Shown here: piece after piece, positions 9,089 through 17,956 of the stretch
How positions within the stretch are numbered: position 1 is the stretch's first letter
How the letters are laid out: every line of letters begins with the position of its first letter
Assembly: GCF_001022965.1 (NCBI RefSeq)
Contig: NZ_LECZ01000022.1
Span: forward strand, 1-64,000
Length of the DNA: 64,000 bases
Source: Enterobacter genomosp. O
GTDB lineage: Bacteria; Pseudomonadota; Gammaproteobacteria; Enterobacterales; Enterobacteriaceae
Direction of reading: 5' to 3'
Position numbers and translations under genes: made by a program
Notes under the pieces: generated by a model
What the model was told of the DNA's origin: nothing
The model's database searches: none
The model's input: only the letters and a program-made list of their open reading frames with translations

Positions 9089-10956
9089 AGCAGCGCCCTT
9101 TTACCCATTCGCGGCGCCCAGTAGCCGATTTCGCCGCGCTGCTGACTTTTCAGGGTGAATTCCGTGAAGCTGTTAATCGACACCAGCCGGGCAAACAGGC
9201 GCTCCAGCACGCTGCCGAAAAGCCAGGGGCTGGCACCGGAAAACGCCCGCTCGTCCACCGTCAGGGTAATGCCAATACCGCGGGCAAAAACGACCGGACC
9301 GGGTTCCGGCACGCGGCGGTGAACCGGCTCCAGCACGCAGTGGCGAACGCCCTCCACCTGACGCGCAACCGGCGTTTCGGCCAGGTTGGCGTACAGGCCT
9401 AACAGCTGGCGCAGCGCGGCGGCGCCGTCTTCATTTTCGCTGTCCATCAGGCTGAGGTAGTTCATCTGCAGCTGGCTGATGAGCCGCCAGGTGCTGAACC
9501 CTTCGGCCAGCGCCGGACGCGGCGGCGTCGGGCCTTTGCGCAGGGTCAGGGACTTCACCGGCATGGAGTCGGCCATGATGAACTGCCCGAGCTCCTGCTG
9601 CAGCATCAGCGGCAGATCGCGGCTGGTGCAGAGCACCTCGGCAGAGATGTAGCGCAGGTTTTCCTGCCACGGCGCGTGCTGTTCATCCACCAGCGAGACA
9701 AACACCTCCGAGCCGATATAGCCGGTGCGGGTGCCGTAGCGCAGAGCATGTTCAGAGAGCACGCGCTGCTCCCGGCGCAGCGAAAAATAGGCCCCGTAGT
9801 TGCCCGCGTCGCCGCTCCAGGTGCTCCAGAAAGGACGAAACGTCTGGTCGTCGCGCTGTCCGTCGGCGCTGCCGAAAATTTTATTCACGGCGTAAATTTC
9901 ATAGTCCAGCGGCCGGATGTTATCGACCACCAGATGGTATTCATGCTGGCCTTCGTTCAGCTTCTGACGCGCCGCGACCTTTGGGAACAGGTTGATGACC
10001 GGCGTACAGTGCAGCGCCAGATGGCTGGCATCGACCACGCGCTCCAGCTGTTCATCCGACTTATCCAGCAGGATGAAAATATCAAAGGCTTTTTCGTTTT
10101 CACAACGCTGAATCAGCTTGCTCAGACCGCTGAGGCTGATAAAGCGGAAGCGGGCCGGGAAAGCAAAATACTCCTGCAGCAGACGATAGCCGTCAAAGTT
10201 GCGCAGGTCGTCCGGGAGCAGCGCCTGGTCCGGCGCAAAGCCCTCCTGGCGCAGCGCGTCCGACGCCAGCAACTGTCGCTGCGGCTGCGGGCTGACCGTC
10301 TGACAGACGATCCCGGCATGGTGCTCCATCACCAGCTCCAGCAGCTTCAGCGCTTCAATGTCCGGGCCGCTGAGGAAAAACTCGAGCCGGTCAAAATCCA
10401 GGTGCCCGAGGTTTTGCGGGCCGTCGCAGGCGATGCGGATCCGTAAGGCGCTGTTAATCCCCCGCTGGCTCAGGCCCAGCTGCGCCAGCGGCAGGTCTGC
10501 GGGAACGCCGCCCAGCTCAACCTTGTCGATTTTCAGCGGCAGCAGGTTGACGTCGTGCGCCGTCGTATAGCTGCAGGTGACGCCCGTCTTCTTCAGCGCC
10601 AGGCTGTCCATCATGGTGCCGCGTGGCACGATAAAGCCTTTACTCAGGTCGCCCCGGCTGCTGTCGGGCTCAATTTGGGCAATCGCCATCGAGGGCGTGG
10701 GCGCGAGGTAGTTCGGCGCAATCATCTCCAGCAGGCGCTGGGAGAAGCGCGGAAACTCCGCATCCATTTTCATCTGCACGCGGGAGGTGAGAAAGGCGAA
10801 GCCCTCCATCAGGCGTTCAGTGTACGGGTCCGCCACTTCGATACCGCGCATGCCAAGCCGTCCGGCAACTTTCGGATAGCGTTCGGCAAACTCGGCCCCC
10901 ATTTCGCGCAGGTAGGCCAGCTCGCGGTTGTAATACTCGAGCAGTTTACTTTCCAT
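9085..10956 (-). CDS. tssF: TssF baseplate protein (VasA/ImpG)
   Basis: A 623-residue protein beginning MESKLLEYYNRELAYLREMGAEFAERYPKVAGRLGM, the diagnostic TssF N-terminus, and containing DPYTERLMEGFAFLTSRVQMKMDAEFPRF (about 42-70). Two TssF copies with one TssG and a TssE form each baseplate wedge around VgrG. Starts 2 bp after the tssE stop and ends overlapping tssG. Confidence 0.95.
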   Translation of the reverse strand: MESKLLEYYNRELAYLREMGAEFAERYPKVAGRLGMRGIEVADPYTERLMEGFAFLTSRVQMKMDAEFPRFSQRLLEMIAPNYLAPTPSMAIAQIEPDSSRGDLSKGFIVPRGTMMDSLALKKTGVTCSYTTAHDVNLLPLKIDKVELGGVPADLPLAQLGLSQRGINSALRIRIACDGPQNLGHLDFDRLEFFLSGPDIEALKLLELVMEHHAGIVCQTVSPQPQRQLLASDALRQEGFAPDQALLPDDLRNFDGYRLLQEYFAFPARFRFISLSGLSKLIQRCENEKAFDIFILLDKSDEQLERVVDASHLALHCTPVINLFPKVAARQKLNEGQHEYHLVVDNIRPLDYEIYAVNKIFGSADGQRDDQTFRPFWSTWSGDAGNYGAYFSLRREQRVLSEHALRYGTRTGYIGSEVFVSLVDEQHAPWQENLRYISAEVLCTSRDLPLMLQQELGQFIMADSMPVKSLTLRKGPTPPRPALAEGFSTWRLISQLQMNYLSLMDSENEDGAAALRQLLGLYANLAETPVARQVEGVRHCVLEPVHRRVPEPGPVVFARGIGITLTVDERAFSGASPWLFGSVLERLFARLVSINSFTEFTLKSQQRGEIGYWAPRMGKRALL

Positions 10957-10958
10957 GA

Positions 10959-11522
10959 TTACCCCGCATCTTTCAGTTCAAAATGGCCGTTTTCCAGATC
11001 GACATCGGTGCGAAACAGGAACTCAAGCGGGTACGGCACGCACCACAAGCGCCCTTTTATCTCGATGGACAGCACGTTGTGCAGATCCAGCGAGGAGGTA
11101 TCCGACACGCAGCGGACCTGCAGCCCCTGCGGCAAAATACGCGGTTCAAAATTGATGATGGCCTCGGTGAGCTTGCGCTGAATATCGTGCCATTCGATAT
11201 CCGACATTCGCTTCCCGGCCAGCGGCGCGACGCCGAAGTTAACCACCGAGCGGTTCACGTGCGGCAAGGCGCTCAAATCACCGGAGGCATCATGGTTGAT
11301 GGTGTTAAACAGCCACTGCAGATCACGCAGGACATTGCGGCGCAGCGCGGCGTGGGTGATCAGATTGCTGTTGGCCGACTCGCGCTTTTTTTCCGGGTCG
11401 TTATCGGTGAGACGATCCAGCAGCGAGGGCTGCATTTTGTCGCGCGCCCCCACTTTCTCCTGCTTGCTGCGGGCTTGCCAGCCGCTGCGCAGCAGATCGC
11501 CTTCGCCAGCGGGATTACTCAT
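10959..11522 (-). CDS. tssE: TssE, gp25-like baseplate protein
   Basis: A 187-residue protein with the gp25/lysozyme-like fold seen in T6SS baseplates: SLLDRLTDNDP near residue 30, LRRNVLRDLQWLFNTIN near 65, YGVAPLAG-like NFGVAPLAGKRMSD near 100, and the IEIKGRLW and PLEFLFRTDVDLENGHF strands at the end. I use the ATG at 11522-11520 (MSNPAGEGD), which overlaps the tagJ stop in ATGAGTAA; a longer frame starting at 11540 lies inside tagJ and is less likely. Confidence 0.93.
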   Translation of the reverse strand: MSNPAGEGDLLRSGWQARSKQEKVGARDKMQPSLLDRLTDNDPEKKRESANSNLITHAALRRNVLRDLQWLFNTINHDASGDLSALPHVNRSVVNFGVAPLAGKRMSDIEWHDIQRKLTEAIINFEPRILPQGLQVRCVSDTSSLDLHNVLSIEIKGRLWCVPYPLEFLFRTDVDLENGHFELKDAG

Positions 11523-12327
11523 CGGCTCCATCCGTCGCAAACGTTACGAGGCTTAGGGTCAGCAGCGGGCTTTCGCTTTGCTCGCTCAGCCAGGCTTTCT
11601 GCCCCATCCCTTCGTAAAGGGTGCCGTCCTCGTCGAGCGCACGCCACTCGGTGGTGCGCGCCAGCCTGACCGCATCGGAAGCATTGTCCGCAAAAGGATA
11701 GCGCGCCGGGATCTGACACACCTGCTCCGTGCCGTCGGTGAGACGCACCAGCGCATGGCGCCAGACCAGGTCGGTGACGCTGGCCGGAGCCTGGAAGCGG
11801 ATCTCCGCAATCGCGCTAAACGGCAGCCAGAAATAGCGGCCGTTTACAATGGTTTCGCACACCGGACCGAGACGAGCATCGCCGTCCATCAGCCAGTCAA
11901 AAGCCTGCGTCTCCTCGTTTTCGAGGACGATGCGGCCCGGGTTTGCCTGAGCCTGGTCAAGGGCTTCAAGACGCAGCGCCTGCGCGCGATCGCCCTCCTC
12001 GCCCAGCGCTGCGGCAAGGGTGGTCAGCCACGGCCACTGGGTTTCAGGCATGGCAGGACGCTGCGCACCGGCCATCACCTGCGCGCGCTGCAGCTCGCCC
12101 TGAATGGACTGCTCCAGCAGCGTGACGGTGGGCTTCGCCTGAGGCTTCAGCGCCAGCCAGCTTTTCAGCTGGGTCAGCGCCCGCGTCCAGTTGCCGCTGA
12201 GGGTTAAAAACTGCACGAACGCGGCGCGGAGATCGGCATCCGCCGGACGGGCTTTGATTTCTGCTTCAAGACGCGCCAGCGCGTCGCCGAGCGTCTCACC
12301 CGCCAGGTGTTGATAGAGCGTATTCAT
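11515..12327 (-). CDS. tagJ: TagJ / ImpE sheath-associated accessory protein
   Basis: A 270-residue ImpE-family protein. The N-terminal half is helical and TPR-like (LAGETLGDALARLEAEIKARPADADLRAAFVQFLTLSGNW); the C-terminal half contains the family phrase GRYFWLPFSAIAEIRFQAPASVTDLVWRHA and LADGTEQVCQIPARY-like sequence. TagJ binds TssB in some systems and is thought to assist ClpV recycling. The ATG at 12327-12325 has AAGGAG at correct spacing; a GTG two codons upstream directly abuts the ribosome site and is rejected. Confidence 0.9.
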   Translation of the reverse strand: MNTLYQHLAGETLGDALARLEAEIKARPADADLRAAFVQFLTLSGNWTRALTQLKSWLALKPQAKPTVTLLEQSIQGELQRAQVMAGAQRPAMPETQWPWLTTLAAALGEEGDRAQALRLEALDQAQANPGRIVLENEETQAFDWLMDGDARLGPVCETIVNGRYFWLPFSAIAEIRFQAPASVTDLVWRHALVRLTDGTEQVCQIPARYPFADNASDAVRLARTTEWRALDEDGTLYEGMGQKAWLSEQSESPLLTLSLVTFATDGADE

Positions 12328-12336
12328 AGCCACTCC

Positions 12337-13335
12337 TTAATTCGCCGCGCGCCATGCGCCGATTGCCGGATCGCGCAGCTGCGGGCGCAGGGTGTCAATC
12401 AGAACGATATTCAGCGGGGTGCCGGGTGCAACCCAGGCGCCCCACGTTTTTTTCACCGCGGCGATACGCGCCTGCAGTTTGGCATCATCGCTGGCTGTTT
12501 CACGCGAAATTTCTACCGCCACCGTGCCGTTGCTCTTCCAGCTGTTGAGGGTGGGATCGTAAGGCAGGATCATCCAGCTCTGGTCGCTGTTCGGGGTGCT
12601 GAATACCATGCGCTCTTTGTTAACGGAGGTGATCAGCGCGTTTTCCGGGTCGGCGCTTTGGTTCAGCCCCGCCACCGGGAAGCCATGAATGTAGGTCACC
12701 GCCATCTCTTTCTGCCCGCCGTTGCGGGACTGAGAAATGACGGTGTGTCCGCTCAGCCAGCTGCCGTTACCGCAGCGGGTGGTGTCAGAATCCGGAATGA
12801 AGAGCGCCGGTGCGGAAGCGCCGCCTTCCCAGAAGGTGCGCAGGTGGCAGCCGTCCTGAAGGGTAAACTCCTGCCACGGCGTGCGGTCGGCGGCAACGGT
12901 ATTGGCTGCCACGTTCTGGTCTGGCGGCAGTAACGCGCCGCTGGCTGTGGTCGCGGTCGGGGTTGCGGCGGGCTCGGCCTGCGCCTGTTTCACCACCAGC
13001 GCCCACTCCTGCGCTTTGCCTGCCGTGCCCTGTGCCAGCGTCGTCCCCGCCGGATCGTTAAGCGTCCAGCTGAGCTTATTCACTTTGCTGCACTGGTGTT
13101 CCAGCAGTGAGCCAAGACGCGGCACAAAGTTTTCCAGCACGGAGACGTCTTTCTTGCCGTTCGCCACAATACGCAGCGCCACCTCTGGCTTACACCAGCT
13201 TTGTGGGGTGTTGTCTTTGATGTTGTCGATCCAGATATCCAGCTTCTGCGCAGGAGACTGCACGATGCGGAAATTTTCAGCCTGCGCGGTGGAGGTCACC
13301 GCCAGAATTGCCAAACCCGATAGCCAAAGTTTCAT
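12337..13335 (-). CDS. VasI/TagO-like periplasmic T6SS accessory protein
   Basis: A 332-residue secreted protein. The start chosen (ATG 13335-13333) opens a clear signal peptide MKLWLSGLAILAVTSTAQA; a frame extending to 13482 lies inside pppA and is ignored. The mature N-terminus (RIVQSPAQKLDIWIDNI, WCKPEVALRI, VENFVPRLGSLLEHQC) resembles VasI-family proteins found next to the PpkA/PppA/Fha regulatory genes. An Ala/Thr-rich linker (about 120-150) leads to a C-terminal domain with HTVISQSRNGGQ, AVTYIHGFPVAGL and IVLIDTLRPQLRDPAIG; I do not recognise its fold. Role unproven; the VasI name rests on position and N-terminal similarity. Confidence 0.7.
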   Translation of the reverse strand: MKLWLSGLAILAVTSTAQAENFRIVQSPAQKLDIWIDNIKDNTPQSWCKPEVALRIVANGKKDVSVLENFVPRLGSLLEHQCSKVNKLSWTLNDPAGTTLAQGTAGKAQEWALVVKQAQAEPAATPTATTASGALLPPDQNVAANTVAADRTPWQEFTLQDGCHLRTFWEGGASAPALFIPDSDTTRCGNGSWLSGHTVISQSRNGGQKEMAVTYIHGFPVAGLNQSADPENALITSVNKERMVFSTPNSDQSWMILPYDPTLNSWKSNGTVAVEISRETASDDAKLQARIAAVKKTWGAWVAPGTPLNIVLIDTLRPQLRDPAIGAWRAAN

Positions 13336-13351
13336 ATCGTTCCTTGTGTGT

Positions 13352-14149
13352 CTAATCAGTTCCGCAGGGAAGAAATTGTGCTGCATCAGAGAGGGTATGC
13401 AGCAAAGTGGTGTCCTGAGGGTTGCCCATCCATACCGCCAGGGCAGTATAGTTATCCTGAGCGTTCCCCTCCTGTTCGCCATTCTTTTGAATGATTTGGT
13501 TCATTAAGGTCAGCCACTCCTGCGGCGTATTGACCATATGCAGCGACTGCTTCATTTGCTCTTCGCTGACGCCGTGCCAGAAGCCGTCGGTGCAGAGTAA
13601 GAACGCATCGCCGTCTTCGACCTGCACCACGTCGCTGTAGCTGGCTTCTGGCCCACCGTTTTCAATCCCCAGCGCCAGATACAGCAGGTTGCTGTTCAGG
13701 TTGTCGGTCTGGTGCCCGGCATCCTTCATCTGCTGTACCAGGCTATGGTCGGTGGTGACGTGCCACAGCCATCCCCGGCGGAACAGGTACAGACGGCTGT
13801 CACCCGCGTGCGCCCAGTAGGCCAGGCCGTAATCCCGGTCAATGAACAGGCTGACCAGCGTCGTGCCCATCCGACGATAGTCCTGAACGGCCTGCTGTTC
13901 ACTCAGAATGGTGCGATTCGCGGTCTGCACGTAGTCGCGAATATGCTGCGCATTAAGATGTTTGTCGCCATCGAAGCGGGAGATAATGCTGTTGCGGGCC
14001 AGTTCAGCGGCAACCTCACCGCCCGGCAGGCCGGCAATGCCGTCGCAGACGACAAAGCAGGCTGAACGTTCCCCGATGTTTTCTCCCGTCTGATCCTGGT
14101 TGCTGGCGCGCGTCCCCTGTCGGGAGAGAGAAGCCGTTGCGATATTCAT
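13352..14149 (-). CDS. pppA: PppA, PP2C-type phosphatase of the T6SS
   Basis: A 265-residue PP2C phosphatase that would remove the phosphate placed by the kinase and so reset the FHA switch. Metal-binding motifs are visible: SNQDQ near residue 16, VVCDGIAGLPGGEVAAELA (34-52), WAHAGDSRLYLFRRG (about 112-126), LLCTDGFWHGVS (185-196), and DNYTALAVWM at the end. Its ATG overlaps the FHA gene stop (ATGA). Confidence 0.93.
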   Translation of the reverse strand: MNIATASLSRQGTRASNQDQTGENIGERSACFVVCDGIAGLPGGEVAAELARNSIISRFDGDKHLNAQHIRDYVQTANRTILSEQQAVQDYRRMGTTLVSLFIDRDYGLAYWAHAGDSRLYLFRRGWLWHVTTDHSLVQQMKDAGHQTDNLNSNLLYLALGIENGGPEASYSDVVQVEDGDAFLLCTDGFWHGVSEEQMKQSLHMVNTPQEWLTLMNQIIQKNGEQEGNAQDNYTALAVWMGNPQDTTLLHTLSDAAQFLPCGTD

Positions 14150-15912
14150 TTGTCTTCCGATCCGCTCTGTGAGTCTTTGTACTGATTCACCTCCATGTCA
14201 TACGCATGAAGGAAGGCTTCGCCAAACAGGGTGTGGAAGTCATCTTCAATCTCGCCGGCCGTCTCACCGTAGCTGCGAACAAAATAGTCCCACAGGGCGG
14301 CTTTGCGGCTTCCCGGCAGCGCCAGACGAGAGGTCATCCCGTTCTGCTTCGCCTGCTCTTCGAGCTGTTCCGGGTTAAAGGACTGGAGCATCGCGGCAAT
14401 AATGGCGCGGATACCGGAGATCATACCCAGCTGGTGCGCCTGCAGATCGATCAGCGCGTCGCGCACGGATTTGGTCGGCGGCATAAAGCCCGGCATCGGC
14501 GTGCCGAACATCTGGATGAGGACGGTTTTCCCGGTCGGCAACAGCTTGAACGGGTTGTTGGCATCGTCCAGCACCATGGTCATATCGGCTTTTACGCCGC
14601 GTTTGAGGATGGAGCGTGACGAAAGCAGCGCCACGGTCCCCTGGGAGAACATGCCCAGGATCTGGCCCAGCTGACGCATATTTTCACGGTCAAACTGCGG
14701 AACCGGCTGCATTTCGCTCAGGCCCATGCCTTCCAGCAGCGCCTCCAGCAGCTCGCCCTGCAGCACGTCGCCCTTCTCACCGCTGTTCGCCGTGGCGGTT
14801 GGGGAGGCGGCGTTATTGACCGGGTCAATGCGCAGACGGCCCTTAGGCGTCTGAGCGCTACTGCGCGCAACGGCCTGCGGCGTAGGCATGGTGAAACCTA
14901 CGTAATCCGGACGCGCGGGCTCTTCTTCAGCGCGCGGGGCTTCCGGCGGCTCAGGGGCGAACAGCGGGGAAGCGGCAAGCACGTCCTCCTCCTGCGCTGG
15001 CGCAGGCTCCGTTTTCGGCTCCGGCTTTTCATCGGCAATGTCGTCCGGATGGGTCAACGGCGCGCCGCCCATCAGCCCAAGCGGGTCGTCATTACGCGCG
15101 GCGGGTGCGCTGGCCTTACCACCAAACAGGGCCAGCGGGTCGAGCTCATCCGCTGCCTCTTCTTCTGGCTGCACGGGAGTTGTCTCGCTCGGCGGCACCA
15201 GCGTTGACGGCGTGACGTCGTCAAAAATACTCTCTTTTTTGAACAGCGCCTCATCGCTGAACAGCGTGTCCGGGTCGTCATTCTTACGCTCAAGCTTCGG
15301 ATCGCTGTCGTTAAACATCGCCAGCGGATCTTCGGCGTTACGCTCCGGCGCCGAGGGCTGGGTGAAGGGATCGTGCGATGCAGCGGGCTGCGGCTTTGTG
15401 CGGTTGCTGGAGATGCTGTCGGAGATAGAGAACTCCTGCATCAGGCTATCCCAGATTTCCGTTGGCACGGCTGTCGGCTCGCTCTTCCCGCGCGGGGCTG
15501 CGCTTGCCGGTTTCGGCTGCTGAGCGGGCGCTAGCGCTGCTGGACGAGCCTGCTGCTGCATGCTGGCCGCCATGCGGCTCACCGGCTGCGTGTCGTGGAT
15601 AAGCTCGGTCACTTCGATGCGGTATTCATCAATTCCGAGAATGTCGCCATCCTGCAGCTCAACCTGACGTCCCCGCTCCAGCGGAATGTCATTTAATACC
15701 ACGCGGGTGACGCTGCCACGGTTGGTGACGCGGCATTCACCCTGGGCGTCAACGTGAACAATGGCCTGCAGACGCGAGATGGTGCGGTCATTGTCCGGCA
15801 ATACCAGATTGTTATCCGTACCGCGCCCAATGGTGCCGCCCGGGGCGTAAAAATCACAGCTGCTCTGCGGCGGCTGATGACCGGGTTTCGTAGAAATAAT
15901 CGTGAATCGCAT
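14146..15912 (-). CDS. tagH: TagH, FHA-domain T6SS regulator (Fha)
   Basis: A 588-residue protein. An FHA domain occupies about residues 1-105, with GGTIGRGTDNNLVLPDNDRTISRLQA and the phosphopeptide-loop serine/arginine of SRLQA, followed by a long acidic, low-complexity linker with repeated short motifs such as DPLALFGG / DPLAMFND (about 130-370). The C-terminal ~200 residues match the T6SS FHA C-terminal domain (GLSEMQPVPQFDRENMRQLGQILGMFSQGTVALLSSR). It is the expected substrate of the kinase. First gene of the block TagH-PppA-VasI-TagJ-TssE-F-G-H-kinase; 111 bp of non-coding DNA separate it from the membrane protein gene upstream, enough for a promoter. Confidence 0.93.
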   Translation of the reverse strand: MRFTIISTKPGHQPPQSSCDFYAPGGTIGRGTDNNLVLPDNDRTISRLQAIVHVDAQGECRVTNRGSVTRVVLNDIPLERGRQVELQDGDILGIDEYRIEVTELIHDTQPVSRMAASMQQQARPAALAPAQQPKPASAAPRGKSEPTAVPTEIWDSLMQEFSISDSISSNRTKPQPAASHDPFTQPSAPERNAEDPLAMFNDSDPKLERKNDDPDTLFSDEALFKKESIFDDVTPSTLVPPSETTPVQPEEEAADELDPLALFGGKASAPAARNDDPLGLMGGAPLTHPDDIADEKPEPKTEPAPAQEEDVLAASPLFAPEPPEAPRAEEEPARPDYVGFTMPTPQAVARSSAQTPKGRLRIDPVNNAASPTATANSGEKGDVLQGELLEALLEGMGLSEMQPVPQFDRENMRQLGQILGMFSQGTVALLSSRSILKRGVKADMTMVLDDANNPFKLLPTGKTVLIQMFGTPMPGFMPPTKSVRDALIDLQAHQLGMISGIRAIIAAMLQSFNPEQLEEQAKQNGMTSRLALPGSRKAALWDYFVRSYGETAGEIEDDFHTLFGEAFLHAYDMEVNQYKDSQSGSEDK

Positions 15913-16023
15913 GGCGTATTCCTGCTGGTATGATTAGCGCTCAAACGCTGCCGCTCTCGGGGATGAAAACGGCGGCGTTTGGGATCAACCCCAAAAAGCA
16001 TTATTTAAGTCTTCAATGTATAA

Positions 16024-16422
16024 TTAAATTTCATTAACACCTGTTAGTATTAAAAGCAGTACAAACAAAGCCGTGGCAATTTTAACCTTTCTGTTATATG
16101 AATTAATCCAGGATAATTCGAAGTTAGATAAAACATTGTTGCAAGATTGAGGTTCAAGCCAGCGTGATTCCGTTAACTTTATACGCTTGCCTCGCATAAG
16201 CCTTGATAAAATTGTGGTACGAAAACCAAACCCCCAAAACCCAATATTTTCCCAGGGCTGACAATCCTCTTCCTTGAGCAAATCTTTCTGAATTAGCAAT
16301 TCATAGATTTTATCAACCTGACCGGTATGTTTCCGGTAATCAATATAGAACGTTAGCACAAGGATTATAAAAACGACAAAAACACAAATAATAAAAGCAG
16401 AGTACATATTATCAGCAATCAC
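16024..16422 (-). CDS. Two-helix membrane protein, likely immunity partner of the LysM effector
   Basis: A 132-residue protein starting at GTG (16422-16420), one base after the stop of the LysM gene, so the two are tightly coupled. A transmembrane helix near the N-terminus (about 7-27, AFIICVFVVFIILVLTFYI) and another at the C-terminus (about 112-128, ATALFVLLLILTGV) enclose a soluble basic domain. AT-rich compared with the core T6SS genes. No family recognised. A small inner-membrane protein directly downstream of a glycine-zipper protein is the usual arrangement for immunity to pore-forming effectors; that reading is inference. Confidence 0.7.
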   Translation of the reverse strand: MIADNMYSAFIICVFVVFIILVLTFYIDYRKHTGQVDKIYELLIQKDLLKEEDCQPWENIGFWGFGFRTTILSRLMRGKRIKLTESRWLEPQSCNNVLSNFELSWINSYNRKVKIATALFVLLLILTGVNEI

Positions 16423-16423
16423 A

Positions 16424-17413
16424 CTATTCTCCGCTAAATATTAAATTATTCATTTGTTCTCCTACAAATCCTCCAACTTTCGTTCCCCCGGCGGCCCCCA
16501 CTGCGCCGACGACCAGACCACAAACGAGGGTACCTGTTCCCGCTGTTGGAACGCCTAATGCAAGACAAACAGGAGCCGCAAGTGAGGAGCCTAAGGCTGC
16601 ACCAGCAACGCCGCCCCCAAATTTGCTATATTCGCTTACTGCAACTTTGCCACATTCATGTTCTCGACCAAGAGTGCATGCATGATAGACTTCGTTAGTC
16701 GTATTCGCAAAAGAAAAACCTAACGCAACCCATCCACCTGCTTTCATATAAGCTGTAATTCTGGACGCCCGGTCGATATAGGTTGAGTACCCTGGAATCG
16801 CACCAATACCAACCGTACTCCATTCATGAACAATTGATTTTGTGGAAAGTCCTAATGCTCTTTTAAGATCCGCATAATCTCTAAATTTGAGCTGTTTTTT
16901 CGTTAGTTTGTTTAATAGCGGCTTGAGTTGTGCAAGGAGGGCATTACGTTCTGCATAAAACTGCTGCCCAATAAGAGCGCCTTGTGTTCGATACTGATTT
17001 TGATATGTCTTTTCAATTTTAATCAAAATGCTTTCAATTTGTTTAAAGTAAGACTCCCCCGCACTACTTGCATTTCCTACTAAGGTATCCCCCCATGCAG
17101 TTATGGCGGCAATATTATCAAAATTATTCTTTAAAAATTCAGCGGTAGAGCCATCAATAGTTGCAAGCGCGTTGTTTACTTTCTGTTTTGCAATAGCTAA
17201 CCCATTAATCTGATGTGATTGATTATCATTATGTGGATCTGCAACAATTAATATCTGTCCAGGTTTGACCCAAGCTGTATCTTTGTTCAACTGCATGAAA
17301 TACTCGGATTTTTCATTGCGTGAACTACCAAACAGTTGTCTTGCCTGAAAATCCAGCGTACCCGGTTGCTGTACTACACAGTAGCCCGGAGCAACCTTTG
17401 ATTGATTTGCCAT
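16424..17413 (-). CDS. LysM / glycine-zipper protein, candidate membrane-acting T6SS effector
   Basis: A 329-residue AT-rich gene. Residues about 9-60 look like a LysM module (GYCVVQQPGTLDFQARQLF, then NKDTAWVKPGQILIVAD). Residues 70-200 are helical and Lys/Gln-rich, coiled-coil-like. The C-terminus (about 228-320) is hydrophobic and rich in small residues, with glycine-zipper runs GGGVAGAALGSSLAAP and GLVVGAVGAAGGTKVGGFVG that resemble membrane-inserting segments of pore-forming toxins. There is no signal peptide, as expected for T6SS cargo. Position downstream of hcp and an immediately adjacent two-helix partner support effector status. No catalytic motif is visible. Family unknown to me; alternative is a LysM structural accessory. 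Confidence 0.7.
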   Translation of the reverse strand: MANQSKVAPGYCVVQQPGTLDFQARQLFGSSRNEKSEYFMQLNKDTAWVKPGQILIVADPHNDNQSHQINGLAIAKQKVNNALATIDGSTAEFLKNNFDNIAAITAWGDTLVGNASSAGESYFKQIESILIKIEKTYQNQYRTQGALIGQQFYAERNALLAQLKPLLNKLTKKQLKFRDYADLKRALGLSTKSIVHEWSTVGIGAIPGYSTYIDRASRITAYMKAGGWVALGFSFANTTNEVYHACTLGREHECGKVAVSEYSKFGGGVAGAALGSSLAAPVCLALGVPTAGTGTLVCGLVVGAVGAAGGTKVGGFVGEQMNNLIFSGE

Positions 17414-17463
17414 GAAAGAACTCCCTGTATCTCAACTAAAACGCATATTTAAACGGTGAAATG

Positions 17464-17817
17464 CTATTTTTGGGCTTTCAGCGAACGAATCGCGTCGCTA
17501 TTGACGATTAAGCTGCACTTCAAAACCTGATAACCAATTGGTGCGGTACCGCCCGGCTTCGCGATGAGTAATTTATCAATAACCTTGTCTGCTGTTTCGA
17601 AATTCCCGGCAGGCTGATTGCTTGCTTCTAGCCATGCGGCAGCGCTGGCCATCGCATCATCTTTCAGACTCTTGCTATCCGCAATCTTGCCGATGCATCG
17701 ATTTTGCACCCAGTTTTCAAATATCTGTTGCTCAGAGAAACTCGTCAAGTCCGGGAGCGTTTGCGCATACGCACCACTGACAATTGATGCCAAAAAAGGC
17801 ATCAGCAAACATTTCAT
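17464..17817 (-). CDS. Tai4-like T6SS amidase immunity protein (copy B, no cognate amidase nearby)
   Basis: A 117-residue periplasmic protein: signal peptide MKCLLMPFLASIVSGAYA followed by a helical domain with NWVQNRCIGKIADSKSLKDD, AMASAAAWLEASNQP and a second cysteine in YQVLKCSLIV. This pattern (Cys in the first helix, Ala/Ser-Ala-x-x-W/F-L-E, Cys near the end) is that of Tai4, which inhibits the peptidoglycan amidase Tae4 in the periplasm. It is a more divergent member than the 18620-19039 gene. I use ATG 17817-17815; a frame six codons longer lacks a better ribosome site. No Tae4-like gene exists between it and hcp, where only a stem-loop and a REP element lie. Confidence 0.72.
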   Translation of the reverse strand: MKCLLMPFLASIVSGAYAQTLPDLTSFSEQQIFENWVQNRCIGKIADSKSLKDDAMASAAAWLEASNQPAGNFETADKVIDKLLIAKPGGTAPIGYQVLKCSLIVNSDAIRSLKAQK

Positions 17818-17835
17818 TTCAGGTTCCGGTGTCAT

Positions 17836-17869
17836 GTGCCGGGTGGCGCTACGCTTACCCGGCCTACAA
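17836..17869. repeat. REP element
   Basis: Imperfect palindrome of the enterobacterial REP type, beginning GTGCCGGGTGGCG and ending CCCGGCCTACAA. It lies between hcp and the Tai4-like gene, only 18 bp before the latter's start codon, an unusual place for a REP inside an apparent operon. Confidence 0.85.
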
Positions 17870-17930
17870 TCGACAATAATATCAAACCATTACGTCATTA
17901 ATGTAGGGGAAGAACAGACAGAAAATCTGG

Positions 17931-17952
17931 AGTGAGCCCTTTCGGGCTCACT
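17931..17952 (-). terminator. Stem-loop just downstream of hcp
   Basis: Perfect 9-bp arms AGTGAGCCC / GGGCTCACT with a 4-base loop, 4 bp after the hcp stop. The U-tract that follows on the minus strand is weak (CCAGATTTTC), so it may be a partial terminator or an mRNA-stabilising hairpin that sets hcp levels above those of the downstream cargo genes. Confidence 0.7.
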
Positions 17953-17956
17953 ACTA

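Noticed and set aside
13336..13482. Extended N-terminus of the VasI-like protein
   Set aside because: Lies within pppA and precedes a perfect signal peptide starting at 13335.
15955..16000. GGGATCAACCCC near the FHA gene as an operator
   Set aside because: Imperfect short palindrome in GC-rich sequence; no promoter alignment supports it.
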